Shown here one piece after another: positions 24,601-38,900 of a stretch of 64,000 bases of DNA. Position 1 is the stretch's first letter. The number at the start of each line of letters is the position of its first letter. The stretch lies in NCBI RefSeq assembly GCF_900090045.1, contig NC_041788.1, forward strand, positions 2,723,501-2,787,500, in the 5' to 3' direction. The notes under the pieces were generated by a model that worked only from the letters and a program-made list of their open reading frames with translations, ran no database searches and was not told the DNA's origin. Source of the DNA: Plasmodium malariae. Its lineage: Eukaryota; Apicomplexa; Aconoidasida; Haemosporida; Plasmodiidae. The position numbers and the translations under genes are program-made.

Positions 24601-27600
24601 GAAAATTATCTGCATGAAACAAATGATATATATTATAACAACACAGAGAATGAGTTTAGGAAGAAAAAAAATAAAAATGAATATGATTTTTTTAAAAATA
24701 TATACAAAGACTATTATAACTGTTCTTGTCCATATGATGAGCTTTATTTATTTGGAAATAATATTGTAAATAATGTATATATATTTATATTATTAAATTA
24801 TAAATATATAAAAAATTATAATTATGATTACTCAGTGTACCCTTTTAATAATGAGGATTACGCACAGTATGTTTTTAAAAACAAATGTGCGGATAAGAAT
24901 ATATTACATAATGAAAATATTATAAATGATATATTTAATATAAATGAAAATAACAATCGGTGGAGCGAGAGGGAACGAATGTCGTTAATAAGGAGGAAGA
25001 GAAGAGCATACCATAGGGGATATGACAGCGGCAGTGATAGTGGTAGTTGTAAAGATAGTGATGGAGAAAGTGATAGAGGAAGTGCCAGCGGCAGAGATAG
25101 CGCTCTCAATGACAACATGATGATAATTAGAAATCGAATAGACAACGACGACTCCGTTTCGGTCATATGTAACAATAACACACGCGCAGTTAGTGGTAAG
25201 CATATTATCAACAACAATGGTAATAATAATAATAATAATAATAATAGTATTAACAGTGATAATCATAGTGCCAATAATAATGGTAATAATAATGGTATTA
25301 TTAACAGTAATGATAATGATAATGGCAATAGGAACGGTATCAGAAGCAGAAGCGGCAATGTTCTCTGTAACAGTGGATCTGATGGTAATAATAACAGTAA
25401 TAAAATTTCATTTGGTATGTCGAGAAGGACGAACGAACCATTCTACGTGTATCTGGAAAAGTATGGAGATATTTTGAATTGTCGAAATAATGAAGCCTAT
25501 GGTGATGGTATTTACTTATACAATTTTGCACATGTATTGAAAGATGTTCTCTTAAACAATGATAGAACAGGATTAAAGAAGAGCACATTATTAGAAAGAA
25601 TAAACAGAAAATTATTGGATGAGATTAAAAAGAATAACAACATTTCGTACATGTTAAAAAATTTATTTTTAAGGGAAAAGCCCGTCTCAGATGTGTTACT
25701 TAAGTGTATGATCTACTCGCATGAGGAATATAAATCTTTTAGGAGTGTGGAACACCATGCCTGTATTCTAAGGGGTAGAGGTAACGAAAATGAAAAAAAT
25801 GGTAGCAGCATAAATGGTATTAAAAAAAATGTTAAGAGCAGAAGCGATGCTTTTGGTAGCACCCTTTCCCTTTTGATGAGAAACGAAGTGAATAGCTCCA
25901 GTCAAACACAGGAGAATGTATTTATAGAGAATAAGAAATCAAGAATAAAGACTGCAGAAAAGATTTTAAGCAATGTAAAAAATATTATGTTTTTTTCTAA
26001 TCTAAAAGTAGATGGGTTTTATAAAAAGAGAAATCCTCATGAAATAGAAAATATGATAGTGTCATTTAACAATGTATTTATTCATACAAGAATGACGAAT
26101 GATTACTTTTACAGCTATGAACTTTCAAACAAGAAGGGAATAATAGCCTTTTCCAGATTCCACAAATTAGACTTTAGAACAAGTATAGAAAAATTCTGTC
26201 ATTTGGGTGAATATGCAAATTTTAGGAAAGAACAGGAAGGGGGAAGGGAAGTGAAAAGAGGAGAGGAAATAGAACATGAACTGGAAAGAGAAGAAGATGA
26301 AGAGGGAGTGAAAGTGGAAAGGGAAATAAGGAAAGAAAAAAACGAAATAAATAGAGCTCTTTTAAATTGGAACTCCATTGAACGTGAAATACAAAAGATG
26401 TATTCCTTTAACAAAGGGTGTAGGCATTTTTTTAAGAAAAAAAGAAGCATCAAGATTGATGGGAGAACCACATATTCAACCATTTTGAATAGTAACGATG
26501 TTATCGAGGCTAGAAGTTGCACTGATCCTTTTGTTCATAATGACACACCAGTGCATAACAACACTTCAAGCCGCAATGATATGTCAACTGGTAATTCTAC
26601 TTCAAGTGGAAGTGCTAATTTGCGGGTAACCAAAAGGATAAGTGATATAGTAAAAATATTGCTTGATGATGACTTTGACTCGAGGCCCTACATAATAGAC
26701 AGATGGAAGATCGAAAACAACTACGATAACTCAGTAATAGATGAATATAAATACAATAAGAATGACGATGACCAGGCATTACTATTTTACAATCATTCGT
26801 GTTTATTATTAAATGATAATAGTCCATTAGTTATCCTAGAATATATTGAAAAAGACCCTCTAGTTTTATTAAAAATTGGTATGAACAGCAAACTAAATCA
26901 TTACTTTATGAGTAATAATGATGAAAACTTATATTCCTTTGAATATAAAAATAAATTAAAAGAAGGTACAGAACCATTTGGAGAAATAAATGTCATAAAA
27001 AACGCAATCAACTATTTCGGTGTATCTATTAAATTGAAAAAAGCAAAACAAAAAATAACATTTATTGAAAATGAATTATTTAAAGCCTTTTTATTTACAT
27101 TACCTGTGTATCGCCTGAACTGTTCAGATGAAAATCAAGATATTTTAAATGAAATAGAAGAGAATGGTAGCGAGGTGCACAGTAATGATGAAATGGAAGA
27201 TACAATGGATGGACATCATTATAGTACGAATTATTCCTGTTTTAGTGAGAAATGCCCGGATGTAAGTCAAAAGAAAGAGGATAAGGAAAACGAGAGCGAT
27301 GCATCATCATATCATGCAGTAGAGGTGGGGGACGCGAATAACGCGACGCTCAATTTTTTAGAAAAGGAAGGGGAGGGAAAAAATAATAATAAAATAAATA
27401 AAGGAGCGGAGAGTGAAGTAGTGGAAAACAAAGAAGTGGAAAATAAAGCAGTGGAAAGTGAAGCAATGGAAAATAAAGCAATGGAAAATAAAGCAGTGGA
27501 AAGTGAAGCAATGGAAAATAAAGCAGTGGAAAGTGAAGCAATGGAAAATAAAGCAGTGGAAAGCGAAGCAATGGAAAATAAAGCAGTGGAAAACAAAGAG

Positions 27601-30600
27601 AAAGCATCAAACAGAAGTTACTTCGTAAGGGGTAGAAAACCTGACGAGGTGAATACTAAGGAGAAGAACAGTAATGCCATTCATAATGATAATTTATTTT
27701 ACAACACCGACTTCTTACTGATACGCAGTGTGTCATGTAACAAGTTTAAAATTTTTATGAAACCACTGTACGTTGACGTAAACATTTGTAAGATTCTGGA
27801 AAGGGAAGGTACTGCAGTGGAGAATTATGGAAAAGATGAAAGTCTTTACGAGGGGGGAAATAATGAAGAACGAACAACGCAACAGGTATCTGTCAATATA
27901 GCGTACGAGCAAGATAATAAAGAAAAAATGGTAAATAATGATTATGCCAAATGTGGAGTTCGTTTCGACTGTAATGGTACCCACTGCACTGTGACCTACA
28001 AAAAGGATCTTTTTGAGGAGGAAAAAGAGAAGGAAAAAGAGCAGTTAGGGATCAGAGGATTGAGTGGTAATATTAATAGTAATGCTAGTAGTGGTAGTAA
28101 CGATAGTATTGGTGTTAGTGGTAGTGGAGGTAGTAGTGGTAACCACATGAATTGCATTTTTTACAATGTGGGATTTTTAGATATGACTGTCGACATGTTT
28201 AGCCCGTTATATAAGAAGTACATAGGAGAAAAAAGAAATTATGTGAGGAGTTGGTTAGTAAAATTAATAGTGAAATATAAAATAAAAGACGCTAAGAAGA
28301 TAAAAGAAATTTTAAAACGAAAGTTGAGTACCTTTATTAATGAAAAAGATATGAATGCTGTTGTGAAGTCGTTAGACTTTAACTGTTTATTAAGTAAAGA
28401 TTATATTGATGAAGATGATCAGAAGAATTATTATAAAGTGAAAAATGTATGTATTATTGAATGTATATATCATTATTTACAGTTATTTAAATATGAAGGA
28501 ATAAACTTTAAAAGTATATTAGAAAGAGAAGAAAAATTAAATACTCTTATTTCTTTTTTTAAAATGGAAAAAGAAAGAGCAATAAATAATATGGCAAATG
28601 TTAAGAGGAAGATGAACGTTATATATGAAAGGTATTGTTACAAAAAGGAAGCCAAAGCTATCGATTTTGAAATAAAAGAAGAAGACATCAAACTAACGCC
28701 TATCAGTAACTATTACTTTGTTGGAAATTATTTTTATGATAATAATATGCTCAACTATTTACTCTATATTAAATATTTAATTTCGTATTCTCCTTGGAAT
28801 GTGTTAAAAGATTTTAGTGCCAGTATTTCCAATGAAGCCAAAATTGGCACTGGGGGTTTTCAAGGAAAGCAAAGAAGGAAGAGAAGAAGTAGGATAGGGA
28901 GAAGGATAAGGAGAAGGAAAACAAAAAGGAAGAAGACAACGATGATAATGAAAACAATGATGACTATGCCAACAAAGAGCACAAGGTTTCATGACGACCA
29001 AATGGTACATGGCCTAAGGAAAGCAACTACAGGGGATATCATTAGGGGAAAAAGTGGGCATGCACTGTCGGAATCGGACATGGGAAGTGATACATCTAAG
29101 GAGGAAGAGGAGGAGGAGGAGGAAGAACAAGAAGAAGCAGAAACTGCAGAAGAGGAAGAAGCAGAAACGGAGAAAGAAGAAGAAGAAGACGAAGATGATG
29201 AAGCGGAAGAAGACAAAACAGATGAGAGCGAATCGGAAAATGCAGGGGGAGGAGGGTACACGAATTACAGAAAAAAAAAGACCAAGTTGAAAATGAAACT
29301 GGAAGAGGAATCTGACCAACATATGGATGATAAGAGGGAAAGAATAAAAAAAAAAAAAAAGAAAAAAAAATTGAAGGAAGAAGGAGAAGAAGATGATGAT
29401 GATGAGAGGGAGGCGGAGGATGAGGAACAGCATGATCAGCAAGGGCATTCCTTTGACAGAGAGGAGGAAAACTATTACAGCACAAGTATGAAAAGGAGGA
29501 ACAATTTCAATGATGGCAGTAGTAACGACTATGTGTATAGTAATGACAATGAATCAGTTTACGATCGCATGGAAAATGAAGGGAAAAAAAAGCAAAGAAA
29601 ACACAGCAACAACAGCAGCAGCTGCAATAACACCAACAAACATAGTAACTGTGCAAATAAGAAAAAAGCGAAAAAGAATTATTCATATGCTACTTATTTA
29701 TTCAATCATATTCTACTGAATGAAAAGATTCAAAGTAGCAGTTTACATGAGAAATCAAAGAGTAAGGATAAGGATGGCAAACCATTTAGTACTAGGAATG
29801 TTTTGAACAGATACAAAAATAGTGGAATGAAAAATATGAAAAGCAAGCATTCTGCATATACTCATCATATCAGTAACCATATTAACAGTATTAACAATCA
29901 CAGTAATATGCTACGAAGGGAAATAGATAAAACAGGAAAAATAATGGAAAGAAAAGGAGGTTGCAATTTTGCAAAAAACAGTAAAAGCTACTTCTATCAC
30001 GGAAAAGGGAAATATAATTTTAGCTACTTCCACACGAAGAAGCACATGATGGCACGTATGCAAGATGCAGTAAGTAGTAAGAGAAGAATGGGGAAGATGC
30101 GAAACGTAAAGCTGCATAAGGGATATGCTGAGGAGGAGGATGACGAAGAAGAAGAGGATGACGAAGAAGAAGTGGATGAAGAGGATGATGAAGAGGATGA
30201 CGAAGAGGATGAAGCACACATGAGAGCGAATTACAGGAGTAAAAAAAAAGGAAAAGGTGCGGATCTTCAGGGATATTATTACTATAGGGAAGATAACAAC
30301 CCCTTTGGTGTGGGTGCCAATAGCAAGCACAAACAAAAGCGGCAGCAGGCTGAGAATTATCAAGTAGGAAGAAGAAAAAGAAAATATAACCGAGGAAGCA
30401 GCACACGTAGTAACGTAGATAATGATGTACATAATGACGTACGTAGTGACATATGGAGTAACAACCATAGGGATAGTGATGTGTTGGGTACGTGTGAATT
30501 TAACGATAAAAGAATTGCTAGACAAGAAAATATACAAAGCACCTTAAGGGTTATTCCATATTTAAGTGTGAAGGAAGTGACAAGATTACTTTTAAACATG

Positions 30601-33600
30601 AATTTTAGTATGAATGATATAAAAAAGATGAGTAGAAATATACAAATAAATAAATTAAAAAGAAGCATAAAAGGTGGGTACCTAACTAACCAAAATAAAA
30701 TTATGTACATAGCAATGATTAAAAAAATTATTTCGGAGCAATTTAAAAATTTACATTACCCTGTTCAGTTAAAATATAATAATAATATTTTATATTTCAA
30801 TGAAAAAAAAAGCATCTCGTACGGTTTACAAGAAAAAGATAAGATATACTCAAGGGAACAAAAAGAAATTGGAAAGATGAAAAATTCGTGTTTACTTGTT
30901 AAGAAGAGAAAAAAAGTAGAAAAGAACAGGATTAAATTAATTAAACGTTTCGTTCAGGTTTCTTCGAGCGATGAGTATTCCTCATGTGAATCGTCTTCCA
31001 CGTCATCTTCGTCTATTTCTGCGTGTGCGTGTGGATGTGCAGATAGGCATGCACATAAACATACGCATGCGGGCGTACTCACCTCCACGTCATTTCGTTC
31101 CCCGTGCGCTGCAAAAGTGAGCCCTCCTAGTGAGGAGAACGAAAGGAGTAAAACAAAAAAAAAAAAAGAAAAAGAAAAAGAAAAAAGAAATTATGAACAT
31201 AGACATGCGATTAAGGATGAGGATGATGAAGAGGAAGTGGAAGAAGACGAAATAAAGCATCTTGAAATAATGCGTGAAATACAGACGAAAAAAGATAATT
31301 ATGATGACAATGAAATGAATTATAAATTAATTTATTGTTTGAAGTGGACAAGGGTATACATTAGAAGGACTGATGATAACAGTTTGAATATACTTGATTT
31401 TGAAAATTATGATTATATGCATGATGTCAGTAAAAATAATAACAATGATATTAGTAAAAATATGAACGAAGGATATGATATGGTACAAAATTCATTATAT
31501 AACAACAATAGGAATGAGAATGAAAGTAAGTATTTACCAAATGATGAGGAAAAAAAAAAAAAAAAAAAATTTTCCTTTGACAATGTAAAAAGCAAAAATA
31601 ATATTTTATTAAAAAACTCTTTTAAGCCTATAGAGAAATACTTTATGAATGAAAATAATAAAATTGTAAATGTACAAACATTGTATATTTATGGAAAGAA
31701 GAATATTAACGCATTTTTAAAATGGAAGAGTTTTAGAAGTATGCTGAAGAAATATTTCACTCTTCTTAAACACAGAGAAGAGGAAAACAAAGAAGTGCAA
31801 AATGGGCAAGTGCGAGTAGGGGATATAGAAGGACGAGAATTGTATAAAGAACAATTTTTAAACGAAAATTTAGTTAACGCTCAACACATTTATAATGACG
31901 ATGAAGAACATCCATTGCTACATGGTGGTACCCTTTTGGGGGAAAATAAAAAAAGAAAACATAAAAAATATAGAAGAAGAGCAGGAGCTCCTTCAGCAAG
32001 CTTTAAAAACATACTTGACATTTTTCCAACGGTGAGCGAAGAAATGAAGGCTTGGCACATAAGTAAAAAAGTAGTAGAAAATAATGAGTTGAATATAGAA
32101 AAGAAAAAAATGAAAAACAAAAATGTAGATATCAGTGAACGTCTTAAGGAGAAGGAGAGGAACAGAAAAATGGGAAAATTGCAAGCGCATAGGAACAATG
32201 GCCACCATAGTAGTATCCATAGCGTCCACAACAGCTGTAACATAAAAGGAATGAACAAAAAGCTCGTGAACACGAACTACTCCATCAATATTAAGAAGAA
32301 CAGTAAAAGGGTTCATGCCGCTGCTACGGTAAAACATAGGGATAAAAATGCTTCTTCTCGTCAGTCCGTCAAACTAGCAGTTATACGAAGGGGCAGAGGT
32401 GCAAAATCGAAAGAAGAGAACAGGGAAAAGTACGACCTCGATTTGAATGGCCAATCCGAGGTCATCAAAGGAGAAGTAGTGGAAGGAGCGGAAGTAGAAG
32501 CGGAAGTAGAAGCGGAAGTGGAAGCGGAAGTGGAAGCGGCGAAATACAATGATGATGGTTATTATGGTGAACGTTATGGTGATCTCTATGATGGTAGCCA
32601 TGATGGCCGTTATGATGAACCTTATGATGATCGTTATGAGGGTCAGCATGATGACAGTGCACTAACCGGAACAGGAAAGAGGAAAAATTTTAAAGACTCA
32701 GTCAAGGAAAAAAATGGCAGCTCAGTATATGTAGACGTAAAGGAAGATGAGGTTAATAAAAAGAAAAGCAAAAGGAGAAGGAAAGGGAAAGAAGAAAAAA
32801 CAAAAGAAGTAGAATGGGAGAAGAAAAAGGAAAAAGAGAAAGTAGGTGAAGAAGCAGAGTGGGAAAAAGAGAAGGATATAGAGAAAGAGAAGGAGGAAAG
32901 AAAAGGAAAAAAGAAAATCAACCACGAACAGTTAAGTACAATCCATTCGGGGGAAAAAAGTTTAAGACGAACGTCTAGCATGATATCAGAGGGAAGTGCG
33001 ATCCTCAATACACTTAATGATAAGAGCATAGACGAAAATAGTCGCAAAAAATTGAAAAAAGGAAATACTTATAATAATATAAAAGATATAATTGAAAAGT
33101 TCAATGAGAATTTATTAAAAATTATGAGAGACGTATCTCAAGTAATGAACTATAAAGCTTTTTTAAATGAAGTAAATGAAACATATGCACCGATGTATTA
33201 TAGTGTAATAAAGAAACCTATGTATATAAATAAAATAATATTTAGATGTAAAAAAAGAAAATACAATAGTTTAAATTTATTTTTTAATGATGTTAATTTA
33301 ATTGTTAGTAATTGTAAGCTTTATAATACACCTACATCAGTTAGTTCTTACTTATGTGCAATAGTTGACAATATGTTTGTTGACATTGTTAATAGAGTAA
33401 AAAATAATGATGACTTACAGAATTATAATACTATATTAAGTGAACATTTTTATAAAAATAAAAATTTTAACAATACATGGGATAGTTTTAGTATTGAACC
33501 GAATGATATTATATTTAATTATTCGTCCACTAGTTTAAATAAAGGAAATGATTTAAATATTAATATTACTAAACAAGAACCCTTTTTAAATAATTCTATG

Positions 33601-33831
33601 TTTTCCTTAGATCTATGTTCTAACGACACAGGCAAAAACTCAAACACCTTTGATGCGGAAATGAACTCAAACAATTTCTCTGCTTGTTTGAATAGCAACA
33701 ATATTGATTCCTTCCCTATTTCTGAGAATGCCATCATTGATGTGCACGGTGATCCGAACGATCATATGAACGATGATGCGAACGACCATGTGGACGATAA
33801 TGCTAATGAGAATGCGGAGGAGAATCGATAA
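21644..33831 (+). CDS. TAF1: TAF1, TFIID subunit with C-terminal bromodomain; frame broken in a repeat array
   Basis: One giant gene of about 4,060 codons. The TAF1 core (DUF3591-like) is recognisable: SPLVILEYIEKDPLVLLKIGM (from about 26821), then a run resembling the ENNLYRAP motif (FIENELFKAFLF, about 27060), TDFLLIRS (about 27705), and VIPYLSVKEVTRLLLNMNF followed by IKKMSRNIQINKLKRS (30550-30665). A bromodomain lies near 33090-33430, with PMYYSVIKKPMY and the acetyl-lysine Asn region CKLYNTP. TAF1 is the TFIID scaffold for RNA polymerase II initiation. The first in-frame ATG is 21644, preceded by a stop. Within an 18-bp array one unit is 17 bases (at 24044), moving the frame by one; the upstream frame would stop at 24157. 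Acidic and Asn-rich inserts are abundant. 28893-28991 may be a second frame anomaly. A single frame resumes and ends at 33831. Confidence 0.85.
23862..24226 (+). repeat. 18-bp array (GLDN-I/V-D units) in TAF1 containing a 17-bp unit
   Basis: About twenty units of GACGGATTGGATAACRTT encode GLDNVD, GLDIID or GLDKVD. The unit at about 24041-24057 lacks one G (GACGATTGG for GACGGATTGG), causing the frame break of the host gene. Confidence 0.92.
27410..27600 (+). repeat. 15-bp coding repeat (MENKA / VESEA units) in TAF1
   Basis: Alternating 15-bp units encode MENKAVESEA. Charged and frame-neutral, inserted within the TAF1 core between two conserved blocks. Confidence 0.85.
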
Positions 33832-33904
33832 GCCGCTGCGCCTTAGCGGACAGCAGTTTGTCTTGTGATAGGGGAGGCAGTGAGTACGTATGTGCGCACG
33901 GGCA

Positions 33905-33940
<36 letters not shown>

Positions 33941-34469
33941 CATGTGTGTATGCAATTATTCATGTATGTTGTATGTAATGTGGGTATGCTTGCATAACTC
34001 GCGTAGTACCTTTTAAAAATATTTCTCATGTTCACCCATTTAAAAAAAAAAAAAAAATAGGACAAACCGTGTAAGATGAGAGTGCACACATATAGCACTA
34101 AAATGAATAGTTTTAAAGCTTTTATCCCATAGCAGCCATTGAGAAAAAGAATCAACATTTTGAATAAGCTCCTATATTATAACGTTAAGTTGTATTAGTT
34201 ATTGCATAATTTTACATTATAATGGAATGAATAATATTATGTCGTAATTATTAGCTTCTTTGTGCATAACTTATCAGATCTGAGAACAGCTGTTTGCACA
34301 GTCAGTGTACAGTCAACGGAATAATGAATTTTATTTTTTTTTTTTTTTTTTTTTTGGAATGTGTACATACCTTAACTTCTTTGTTTTTTTATCTGCACAC
34401 AATATGCACACCTAAGTAGAGGCCCCATACATGCGTATATATATAAGCGAATATGCAGAATCATACACG

Positions 34470-34765
34470 TACGCATATAAATACACATACGCATACTAAT
34501 ACACGTACGCATACTAATACACGTACGCATACTAATACACGTACGCATACTAATACACATACGCATACTAATACACATACGCATACTAATACACGTACGC
34601 ATACTAATACACGTACGCATACTAATACACATACGCATACTAATACACGTACGCATACGAATACACGTACGCATACTAATACACATACGCATACTAATAC
34701 ACATACGCATACTAATACACATACGCATACTAATACACATACGCATACTAATACACATACGCACG
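34470..34765. repeat. 18-bp tandem repeat (ACACRTACGCATACTAAT)
   Basis: About sixteen nearly perfect copies. The only regular variation is A/G at one site (ACACATACG or ACACGTACG), plus one unit with ACGAAT. The unit lacks stop codons in several frames, giving long Thr/His and Cys/Val open frames on both strands that I treat as artefacts. Confidence 0.95.
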
Positions 34766-35659
34766 CAAACAATGAATACCCTCTTTTGCAGTTTTTCCTT
34801 TAAAAGGTATTCCAAAAAAAATGGCTTTTGTTTCGTTTTCCGCTTCAAGCAGTCGTTGCATTGGCTTTCTATTCACGATTTTGCTCTACTTTTTTTTTTT
34901 TTTTTCATTGTTTTGCCAAGTGGGAATCGTCTGAGGGCGCAAAAGATACTCTGTCAAACGTTGATTTACTTTTGTGCCAGTTTTTTTCTTACTAATTTTA
35001 GCAGTTTTATTTTTATGCACTTTGTTGTAATTATGTTATTATGTTGTCATAATTTTATTGTTATATCATTGTTGTTATTATGTCATAGTTGTTTTATTAT
35101 TTTATTTTTTTTTTTTTTTTGTATGCTTTAATCTACATTTGTAAAACACGATCTCCATAAAAACTTGTACTCGTATGTTCATCTATTCAAATTAAAATAA
35201 AAAAAAAAAAAAAAATCTTGGCGAATTTTGTTTGCAGTTGAAAATAGATCGTAAAAATATACTAGTGACAAAATGTGTTATACGAGTTAACACAAAAGGA
35301 AAAAAAATATATTTCATATTCTTTAATTCTTGTCCACGAAATTTGGCAAAAGTGGGGAGGGGGGAAAAAAGAAAGGAAAACATAATGAAGTAAAGCAAAA
35401 TTTTTTTTTTTTTTTCTTTTTTTAAATATTGATAAGCACTTAAGTACGCAGTTTAATTTACCCGAATGTGTTACTCATTTGGAGAGAAGCACTTTACTTT
35501 TTCTTCTCGTGTTTTCATTTGATCATCCTCTTTTGCTACCTCTTTTGTTTCCACTTATAATTTCACCTTTGCTTCCTCTTTTTTGTGTCACCGAAGAGAA
35601 GCGAAAGAATTCGAAAAAATGAAAAGGAGCATTAAGGAGTTCGGCGTGTTTAACAGTTC

Positions 35660-35935
35660 TCAGCTTATTTCTCATCTCACGTATCTACTCATTTCTTATC
35701 CTTCTCATCTCACGTATCTACTCATTTCTTATCCTTCTCATCTCACGTAGCTACTTATTTCTTATCCTTCCCAACTCACGTAGTTACTCACTTCTTATCC
35801 TTCCCAACTCACGTAGCTACTTATTTCTTATCCTTCCCAACTCACGTAGTTACTCACTTCTTATCCTTCCCAACTCACGTAGTTACTCACTTCTTATCCT
35901 TCTCATCTCACATAGCTACTTATTTCTTATCCCAC
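35660..35935. repeat. ~30-bp tandem repeat upstream of the helicase
   Basis: About nine copies of a unit built on CTCACGTAGCTACTTATTTC followed by TTATCCTTCC, with two alternating variants (CTCACTTC or TTATTTC). It lies just before the helicase start, so it is probably in its promoter or 5' leader. Confidence 0.88.
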
Positions 35936-35996
35936 TTCTTAACCTACCTCTCATATCACATTCCTGAGGAATGCTACAATCCCCCCAGTCGTGCGA

Positions 35997-38900
35997 ATGA
36001 GTTCAGGTGTAGTCAAAAGAACATACGAGTGCTTATATACGCATCAAAAAATTCAAAAGAGTAAAAAATGGCAAGACGGATTTTGTGAAATAATAACTAG
36101 CCATGGCTCGACAAAAATAAATCTATTAAACCTAAATAGAGTATGCATAGAAAGTTCACTTGGGAGTATAATAAACTTTCAAAATATTGAAGAAGAAATT
36201 GAGTTAAACTATCACTTAGTTCGTTTTGTTGACATAAGTACATACACTGAAAATGAAATAAAAAACGAATCAACGAAAAAAAGAGCAAACGAGTTACTTC
36301 TAGAGGAAAAGGGAAATATAAGCATACAGAAGAAAAAAAAAAAAAAAGAAAAAAAAGAAATTTGCTATTCCAGTTCATATGATGTAGAGGATCAAAAGGG
36401 AATAGAAGGAGAACCTTCTAGTGAAAAAGAAGAGGAACTACCAAATGGTAAAAATTGGTTATGCCGTAATAAGACGCTAGACAGGTATGCACGTATAAAT
36501 AGAAAATTCGAAGTACCAAGAGAAGTAAGTTCATGTGGGGATGGAAATCAAGTGAAAAGAAGGCGAACAGTGGAGGAGTGGAAAAACACTGATGAAGAGG
36601 ACGGTGAAAGTGTAAATGGGAAAACGAAAAAAGGAAGAGATAAGAAGATTGAGGGGGTAGAAGAAAAGCAGGTATCAAGGGAAGGGACAAAACTAATCAA
36701 TATTACATACACCAAAACATATTTTTTTAATAAAAAGAAAAACGTAAAGTGGTTTGATGGGTATATAATAGAGAAACAAAATATATTAGAATTATATAAT
36801 TATTCTAAGGAAAAATTATTTACAGAGAAAAAAAAAAATGTGATAAATGAAGAATATATTCCATTTGGAAAGTACATCGTCTATAATGATTTTTTATGTA
36901 AATCGGACAAAGAGGATGATACGTATGAGCAATTGGAATATTCCTTTTCAAGGAATAATAATAGCATTAACAATAACATATTATGTAAGAACTTGCACGA
37001 TATCTCAAACAGAGTGATTAACAGAATCAGAGAGCCCAATGATATATACAATGCTCCAGATATGAAAAAGAAAAAGTACACAGAAAGAAATACTATAAAT
37101 GTAGATACAAACGTAGACATAAACAATAACATGCACAGGTATCAAAGCTCGAGTAATACTTCCAATAAATCTTATCATGATGATACAAAAAATTACTATA
37201 ATAACCATACGTGTGCAGAGTATGGCCAAATGCATTCTTTAAGTAAATGGGGAAATGATAGCCACTCTACTTTAGAAGATCTCTACAATGAACCACATGA
37301 TAAAGGAAAAAAAGAAAAAAAAAGAGGATATTTAAGGCGGAATAATACACATACACATACATATATTACACATAAAGATCAAGACGAATTCCCGCTATAT
37401 CATAATAACGAAGATAGGATTAATGAAATGTTCCTCTGTAGTGAAAACAGCCAAAATAATGACAAATATGAAGAAATTATTAACATAGGGAAAATGGCCA
37501 GCAAAAATAATTTTTCAAGCTTGAATATTTTTAATAATCCTTTGTGCAAGCACATGAGCTCTGGCTTGGGGAAGGACCACCAAGTTTTTGAAGCAGACGA
37601 AGCGGAAGAAGTAGATGTATCAAATGGAGTAGAGTTATCGAATGAAGTGGATGTATCGAATGAAGTGGATGTATCGGATAGAGTGGACGTATCGTATAGA
37701 GTGGACGTATCGGATAGAGTGGATGTATCGGATAGAGTGGATGTATCGGATAGAGTGGATGTATCGGATAGAGTGGATGTATCGGATAGAGTGGACGTAT
37801 CGGATAGAGTGGACGTATCGGATGGGATGGACGAATCAAATGGAGTTAAGAAGTCGGATGGAGGCCCCCCTCGATCATGGCGGAACATATTAGACAGCAA
37901 TGATAGCATTGTCAACAGCGTCAATATTAGCGGCTTGGAAGATGGGGACCTCCGAAGCGTAACGACTAAAAAACGAAATGGTATCAGTTTCGTAAATAAA
38001 TCAATGGAAAAAGCGTACTACAACAACGAAGAAAACATTCTTAGTAGCATCGTATGTAAGGAACACACTCAAACAATTATAAAAAAAGAAACAAGCAAAA
38101 ATGAAGAACTACTGACTTGGGAAGATGCCTCTTCATTGAAAGAAAAGAAAAAGGGCTCCTTTCACTATTTGAACATATACGAAATAAAAAATATGAATAC
38201 ATTTATTTTTGAGAACGCTAACTTTTACGCTAAGGATATGGAAGATGTTAATAAAAGTAACTTGTTCTTACCTATATATATAACCATTTTAACAAACAAA
38301 ATGTGTATAAAAAATAAATTAAATGAATTAAAATATTTTAAAATTCCAAATTTTTTCCTGAACAAGTCAGAATATATTTACTATTTTATGAATGGTATTC
38401 TTTTTCAAATTTATTATGATGTAATAAATAAACTGTTGTGTCTTCATAGTTATTTGGTGTCTTTTCTAAGTGGATTGACTGGTAGGAAAAACGATTCGAA
38501 GTATGTAAAGGGTAATCAAGAGGAGAATGAAGTCATTAACAATTTAAGGAAAAAAGAGGATTATCAAGTTGATGAAGGAATAAGAAGAGCAGTAAACAGC
38601 AGTATATGTGCTGATAATAATAGTGGACATAATTCCTTATCATTTTTGAGGGAGGAAAAAAGGAGAAAATATAAATATGCAGATGATGATTATGTGTTGT
38701 TATTTCAAGGAGTGAAGGTAGTTTGCACTGTGTCTGATAAGGGGAACAGGGTTAGCGGTATGGTTAGTACCATGGTTCGTAGCAGGATTGGCGGAAGGGT
38801 CGGGAGTACAAGTTATGGTAGCCATAACGACTGCAGTTTGGGGTGCAAATTCTTCCTGAACGTAACAACAAATAGCTGTTTTGTAATAGAAAAGAATGGA

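Larger units (their letters stand above)
33832..35996. other. Intergenic region with two minisatellites
   Basis: Between TAF1 and the downstream helicase, both on the plus strand. Contains (AT)n (33908-33935), poly-T (34333-34355), an 18-bp array (34470-34765), a T-rich block (34990-35120) and a ~30-bp array (35660-35935) ending about 60 bases before the helicase ATG. No gene supported. Confidence 0.75.

Noticed and set aside
34470..34765. CRISPR-like array
   Set aside because: Direct 18-bp tandem units with no spacers, in a eukaryotic chromosome.
34372..34848. Long open frames on both strands (Thr/His-rich and Cys/Val/Met/Arg-rich)
   Set aside because: Both are translations of the same 18-bp minisatellite; a genuine Cys-rich gene is not supported.
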